DNA from: a virus
Length of the DNA: 27,032 bases
IMG/VR virus record: IMGVR_UViG_3300028610_001524
Location: 1-27,032 of that record
Reading direction: 5' to 3' (one strand)
In this document: piece by piece, positions 23,308 to 27,032 of the stretch
Layout of the letters: every line of letters starts with the position of its first letter
Position numbering within the stretch: position 1 is the stretch's first letter
Notes under the pieces: model-generated
Databases searched by the model: none
Told to the model about the DNA's origin: nothing
What the model saw: the letters and a program-made list of their open reading frames with translations, nothing else
Made by a program: the position numbers and the translations under genes

Positions 23308-23897
23308 AGCCCCGCCTTCTCGCGCATCTGCTGGAGCTGGTCGATGGAGTAGTCGAGGTCGCCCAGGGCGCGATGTGCTGGACCTCCCTCTCGCTGACTC
23401 AGCAGACCGGGGAACGCCACCTTGAACGTCGACACGTCGAGCATCCGGTAGCTGACCGTCTCCAGGATCCCGGGGAAGTGCACGGCCAACCATGCACGGT
23501 CGAAGTGAATCGAGCTGCCTGCCAGATAGCGAGCTGACTTGGATGATGAGTCTCCAGAGATCGCCTTGATCCACTGCGCAACACTGCGGCCGATCTCGCT
23601 TCGCTCCTTGGCTAGCCTCTGTTGGAGCTGCAGGGAAGTCTCTCGAATGCTCGGCTCGCCCCAGACCTCTTTGAGCAGGCCATTGGCCATGTGCATGTTG
23701 AGGACGTAGTCGTCCATCGAAGCTATGATCGAATCGCGGACGTAGGGCAGGATCCAAGCTCTGCGGTCGATCTCATTGAGTTCGAGGTCGGTGACCACAA
23801 TTCCGATCTCTAGGATGGATCCGTGTGCGGGATCCAGGCCTGTGGTCTCCAGATCGAGCCAGACCAATCTCGTGGGTGTCGTCGAATGGTCGGTCAT
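23304..23897 (-). CDS. orn: Oligoribonuclease-like DEDDh exonuclease
   Basis: A 197-residue protein very like bacterial oligoribonuclease, which degrades two- to five-nucleotide RNA to monomers. DEDDh residues are all visible: D15 and E17 (LVWLDLETTGLDP), D133 (SSIHFDRAWL), H175 and D180 (HRALGDLDYSI). The family signature RMLDVSTFK lies in between, and ILEIGIVVTDLEL follows motif I. Length is close to the usual 180. A very good GGAGGGAG lies just before ATG 23897. It may recycle nucleotides for phage DNA synthesis or remove signalling dinucleotides such as pGpG. Confidence 0.9.
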   Translation of the reverse strand: MTDHSTTPTRLVWLDLETTGLDPAHGSILEIGIVVTDLELNEIDRRAWILPYVRDSIIASMDDYVLNMHMANGLLKEVWGEPSIRETSLQLQQRLAKERSEIGRSVAQWIKAISGDSSSKSARYLAGSSIHFDRAWLAVHFPGILETVSYRMLDVSTFKVAFPGLLSQREGGPAHRALGDLDYSIDQLQQMREKAGL

Positions 23898-24625
23898 ACT
23901 CCCTCCTTTTCCAGCTCGACCTCGGCGTCGAGTTTGATCGCGATGAACTGACCGCCGTTTTCCAGTGTCAGCTTGCCGAACGAGTAGAGAATCTCGCCAG
24001 ACTCGCTGTCGATGATGTCGACGATGACCTCAGCCGTCAGGTCATCGTAGGACAAGGCGACCCCTCCATTCTGACCTTCTTTGTCACCGATGCCGACCAG
24101 CGTCAGCCTGATCGCCTTCACACCCGGGAGCGAATCCCAGAGACGCTTGATGCCCTCGGGCTTGACGATCTCGGGCAGCAGGAGATGCTTGGCCAGATGG
24201 GCTGCGTCCTCCAGGGTCTCGACGACGTAGACGGAGGCACCTCGCAGCATCGGATGCCGGCGGTGGATGTTGTCTTCCTGGGCGATCATAATGACCGGCT
24301 TGCGCCATGCGTCAGCCCAACCGAACTCCATCGCGGTGCCGAGGCTGAAGTTGCCCTGGTCCTCTAGGAAGTTGGCGATCATGAGGTCGCACGTGAGCAC
24401 GTCGTTGCGGTCACGTCCAAGGATGCCGTTCGTGGACGACATCGGATTGTGTTCGTATGATCCCTGCAGGATGTCCTCGGCTGCCAAGAAGTCCTTGGCC
24501 CTCATCGGGGAGAAGAGATCGAATTCGGGCAGGAGACCCTTGATGGTCTCGCGCCACCCAAGGGCGCCCTCGGCGTAGGTCAAGCCGGAGATTGGGCCGG
24601 CAAGGTAGATTTTCTTGTGGGTCAT
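23894..24625 (-). CDS. Nucleoside 2-deoxyribosyltransferase-like protein with C-terminal extension
   Basis: A 243-residue protein. Residues 1-150 have the deoxyribosyltransferase pattern: KIYLAGPISGLTYAEGALGW, a polar central part with RDRNDVLTCDLMIANF, and SLGTAMEFGWADAWRKPVI, where E100 matches the nucleophile position. Such enzymes exchange bases between deoxyribonucleosides, or cleave deoxynucleoside monophosphates. DUF4406 is a related alternative. Residues 155-243 form an added, mostly beta domain (VKAIRLTLVGIGDKEG, then ESGEILYSFGKLTLENGG, ending in acidic ELEKEGV) that is not part of the usual 150-residue enzyme. GAGGAAG lies before ATG 24625. Confidence 0.75.
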   Translation of the reverse strand: MTHKKIYLAGPISGLTYAEGALGWRETIKGLLPEFDLFSPMRAKDFLAAEDILQGSYEHNPMSSTNGILGRDRNDVLTCDLMIANFLEDQGNFSLGTAMEFGWADAWRKPVIMIAQEDNIHRRHPMLRGASVYVVETLEDAAHLAKHLLLPEIVKPEGIKRLWDSLPGVKAIRLTLVGIGDKEGQNGGVALSYDDLTAEVIVDIIDSESGEILYSFGKLTLENGGQFIAIKLDAEVELEKEGV

Positions 24626-24855
24626 TAGACTTCCTCGATTCTGAAACGGTGACTATAATCGGCGGCCGACTTCTTTCCGGAGAAGGCGCGACCCTCCTTG
24701 AAGGCCTTGGTCCTGGCCTTGTTGTATTCGTCTGCCCTATCCTGTTGCAGCAACAGTTGGGAACTCTCAGCATCGTAGCGATCCGTGTGGACCTCTACGG
24801 GTGTGTGTTGTCGAGGGTCGTCGACAAGCTCGAACACGAGATAGTAGGTTGTCAT
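24625..24855 (-). CDS. Small unknown protein
   Basis: A 76-residue protein. ATG 24855 overlaps the preceding stop by four bases, and its own stop overlaps the next ATG (TAATG). It starts with strand TTYYLVFELVDDP, is then helical and charged (SSQLLLQQDRADEYNKARTK), and ends SHRFRIEEV. No family is recognised. Confidence 0.65.
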   Translation of the reverse strand: MTTYYLVFELVDDPRQHTPVEVHTDRYDAESSQLLLQQDRADEYNKARTKAFKEGRAFSGKKSAADYSHRFRIEEV

Positions 24856-25352
24856 AGCGTCACGTCCAGATCAGGGTTGTTGGTGTAGGGCGGTAGGGGA
24901 TCCGGGTAGCGCTCCAGAACTTCGTCCACGCGCGTCTGCACAGACTTCATCCACCTGTCGCGACCGGGATCGTTGTCGAACTTCGGCGGGCGATCGTCGG
25001 TGACCTTGTCGTTCATCATCGCGTCCCGCAGGACTAGGAGGCTGGCTATCGCCTTCGTGACATGGTTCACCCCACTGTCCAGGTCGATGTCCTCACCCTC
25101 CCACCACTGTGCAAGGTGACGCATGGCTGCATCGTAGTAAATGGAGGCCCTGACGCCAGAAATCCGGTAGTTGTGGCGGCGATACTTGCAGGCGCCTTCG
25201 AGCATGGCGGCGCCGAGTTCGAAGAGGACCGGCATCGGCAAGGTAGACAGCGGCGGCTTCTTGCAGCCGATCGCATCCTTGGGGTTGGTGTCCTTCTTGA
25301 CCATCTTGGGGTAAGGGGAGTCGTCTATTGGACCGCACGTGTCGTGTATCAT
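24852..25352 (-). CDS. dATP/dGTP diphosphohydrolase-like protein
   Basis: A 166-residue protein with the pattern of the phage dATP/dGTP diphosphohydrolase N-terminal family (DUF5664-type): the opening KDTNPKDAIGCKKPPLSTLP, then MPVLFELGAAMLEGACKY, the RRHNYRISGVRASIYYDAAM segment, and the metal-binding type helices HLAQWWEGEDIDLDSGVNHV and AIASLLVLRDAM. Related MazG-fold proteins hydrolyse dGTP or dATP, and in phages with 2-aminoadenine genomes a homologous enzyme (MazZ) helps make dZTP precursors. It lies directly after DNA polymerase with a four-base overlap. Substrate cannot be told from sequence. Confidence 0.75.
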   Translation of the reverse strand: MIHDTCGPIDDSPYPKMVKKDTNPKDAIGCKKPPLSTLPMPVLFELGAAMLEGACKYRRHNYRISGVRASIYYDAAMRHLAQWWEGEDIDLDSGVNHVTKAIASLLVLRDAMMNDKVTDDRPPKFDNDPGRDRWMKSVQTRVDEVLERYPDPLPPYTNNPDLDVTL

Positions 25353-27032
25353 GCTAGTAGTGCCTGTGGTTCCCAGACCTGTAGGTTTCCTTGTTCGTCG
25401 TAGACTGCCTCGGCCCTCTTATCCCAGCGGCGCATCAGTGTCGGCTCGGCTCCGATGAGCACGTCGGGCATCACCTTCTGCATGGATTCTACCATGATCT
25501 CGGCGATCTTGTGGGCTCTGTCGTGCATTTTTTCATCCTCAAGGATCTCGGCTAGGTTCTCGTCATGGATGAAAGCCACCGGCCGGGTGTCATAGAGGAC
25601 CGATCCCATGGTGACATCGTAGCATGCGCGAGCGATCTTGAAGACCCCACTCTTGGCACCCTCGGCCGTGGGAGTTTGCAGGGCGGCACCGTTGGCTGCA
25701 GCACAGTAGGTGGCCCCGGCCCGATACATCCCGAGCGGCGAGATGTAGCTGTAGAGCTTGACCGGGCTGCCGTCGTCGTCGACCGCGAAGTTGTTGGGGT
25801 CGACGGACTCTTCGCGGATCCACCGGAAGTAGTTCACCATCTCGGGGTAGGTCTCTAGCCAGATGTCCTTCAGCTCCTTGGCTTCGTCGTGTGTGAGGAT
25901 GACGCCGTAGCTGTTGCGAGCCATGGTCACGAAGGTGTCGATGCCCATGCCGCCAGGGAAGCCCAGGCCAACAGGCTTGGCCAGCGTGCGCCACTTCTTG
26001 TAGAAGTCGGGGTCTTGCTTCTTCTGCTCCAAGAAGAGTTCGTAGACGCGCAGCGCTGTCGGGTTCTCTTCCTCATCGTTCACTCCCAGTCGGAAGCTCT
26101 CGTCTTTCTTGTAGGCGATGCCCGAACCCAGGTAGGCGTGTAGGTCGACGCCAGCATTGACCATGTCTCGCATCACTGAGTGACCGAACAGCGTGTAGCA
26201 CTTCTGCGCGAGGCTGACCAGCTCGATGGCTGCGTAGTCAACCGAGACCAGCACGTAGCCCGGGCGGGCAACGAAGCACGGCCGGGTGCGGGGGTCCTCT
26301 TGCTGGACATTGTTGCTCGGGAACTTGCTGCTGGCGTAGGAAGATGTGCGTCCCGTCTCCTTCAGGACGTCGAACTCCGGATGGATGGTCACTGTGCCAC
26401 GAAGGTGGGGCAGGTAGGTGGTGACCAGCTTCTGCAGTTTCTGCCTGTGCTGATACTGCTTGATGAGTGCATCAACCGACGCCAAGCCAGAGATGACTTC
26501 CTTGTCTGTCGAGACGAAGCCAACTTCGAGCTTCGGATGGTTGGCCGGCACGGAAACTACCTTGAGTAGCTTCTTGGCCTTGTCCGTCAGCTTGATCTTG
26601 ATGTCCTGCGCCTTGCTCACCTTGAGCACCCACTCCTGGAACTTCTTCTTCTTGATCTTCGGGTTGGTCGGTGCCTTCATCTTCGGCTGGCCATCGATCC
26701 CCCGGGCGTTGTTGGCGTAGGGCATGGCCGGCTGTGCGGGGATGAGGATCTTGTTCTCGATCAGCAAGGACAGCTTCTCAGGTGTCAGCTCGCGGACGCA
26801 CATCGCCTCGACTTCGTCTACCTTCTCCTGGTCGATCAGCATCCCCCAGCACGTCATGAGGCGCAGGGCAAAGGACACCGCGGCGTGGAACTCTGCGGTC
26901 TTCACCGAGCCAGGACCGATCTCTCCGATCACTCTCTCGGCCTGCAGATCATAGACCTCCAGCGTGTCGATGGCGTCCTGCATCGCATACCGGCTGGCTT
27001 CCTTGGGGTAGTCATCCGCGTGGAAGCCGTCG
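25349..27032 (-). CDS. Family A DNA polymerase (5' end outside the window)
   Basis: The frame is open to the right edge, so the internal ATG at 26983 is not the start: codons before it read GFHADDYPKEASRYAMQDA, which gives the third exonuclease motif Y-x3-D of a DEDDy proofreading domain. The polymerase domain has motif A (VSVDYAAIELVSLAQ), motif B (RTLAKPVGLGFPGGMG) and motif C (FIHDEN), plus the thumb/palm signature TGRTSSYASSKFPSNNVQQ. In motif B the usual F762 of the Klenow fragment is replaced by L and the Tyr766 position by G. A lysine-rich stretch (KIKKKKFQEWVLKVSKAQ) lies in the thumb. About 560 residues are visible, and the rest of the exonuclease domain must lie beyond 27032. It leads the minus-strand operon in this window. 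Confidence 0.9.
   Translation of the reverse strand, partial: DGFHADDYPKEASRYAMQDAIDTLEVYDLQAERVIGEIGPGSVKTAEFHAAVSFALRLMTCWGMLIDQEKVDEVEAMCVRELTPEKLSLLIENKILIPAQPAMPYANNARGIDGQPKMKAPTNPKIKKKKFQEWVLKVSKAQDIKIKLTDKAKKLLKVVSVPANHPKLEVGFVSTDKEVISGLASVDALIKQYQHRQKLQKLVTTYLPHLRGTVTIHPEFDVLKETGRTSSYASSKFPSNNVQQEDPRTRPCFVARPGYVLVSVDYAAIELVSLAQKCYTLFGHSVMRDMVNAGVDLHAYLGSGIAYKKDESFRLGVNDEEENPTALRVYELFLEQKKQDPDFYKKWRTLAKPVGLGFPGGMGIDTFVTMARNSYGVILTHDEAKELKDIWLETYPEMVNYFRWIREESVDPNNFAVDDDGSPVKLYSYISPLGMYRAGATYCAAANGAALQTPTAEGAKSGVFKIARACYDVTMGSVLYDTRPVAFIHDENLAEILEDEKMHDRAHKIAEIMVESMQKVMPDVLIGAEPTLMRRWDKRAEAVYDEQGNLQVWEPQALLA

Noticed and set aside
1-27032. CRISPR arrays, insertion sequences, integrase, lysis genes
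   Set aside because: I saw no regularly spaced direct repeats with unique spacers, no transposase or integrase motifs, and no endolysin/holin pair. The NlpC/P60 protein belongs to the tail tip by position.

Overview
The window is a stretch of a tailed double-stranded DNA phage genome (a siphovirus by gene content), or of a prophage carrying one. I see no host genes. Base composition is clearly GC-rich throughout, and coding density is very high, with most neighbouring genes overlapping by 1 to 4 bases. The gene content is lambda-like or gene-transfer-agent-like in the tail: tail tube, G/GT chaperones with a frameshift, tape measure, iron-sulfur hub, NlpC/P60 peptidase and a J-like tip protein. 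The host cannot be named from the sequence. The tmRNA-type 3' end and the oligoribonuclease only hint at a proteobacterium-like host.

Layout. From 1 to 1473 on the minus strand lie a portal protein and the first codons of a downstream gene. A 146-base divergent region with two inverted repeats separates them from a long plus-strand late block (1620 to 20787). In order this block holds: XkdF-like protease with a nested scaffold start, putative decoration protein, lambda-E-type major capsid protein, a strong hairpin, three small head-tail connector genes, tail tube protein, a terminator-like hairpin, tail assembly chaperones G and GT joined by a lambda-type GGGAAAG slippery site, a 987-residue tape measure, two tandem paralogous tail proteins, a 545-residue tail protein with 37-residue tandem repeats, an iron-sulfur hub protein, an NlpC/P60 hydrolase, a J-like tail tip protein, and a modular tail fibre. 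A classic hairpin plus T-run terminator at 20805-20851 ends the block.

The right part (20861 to 27032) is a minus-strand operon converging on the late block. Reading in the direction of transcription it holds: family A DNA polymerase (5' end beyond the window), dATP/dGTP diphosphohydrolase-like protein, a small unknown, a nucleoside 2-deoxyribosyltransferase-like protein, oligoribonuclease, a membrane protein, a MazG-like pyrophosphohydrolase, a 36-residue membrane peptide, three small unknowns, a RuvC-like resolvase, one more unknown, and finally a 116-nt RNA.

That RNA is the most striking item. It has both termini of a tmRNA (tRNA-like domain with G3-U70, T-arm, encoded CCA, and the conserved tmRNA 5' D-loop motif) and a P2-like closing helix. 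It has no room for the tag reading frame or the usual set of pseudoknots. It looks like a minimal, tag-less tmRNA carried by a phage.
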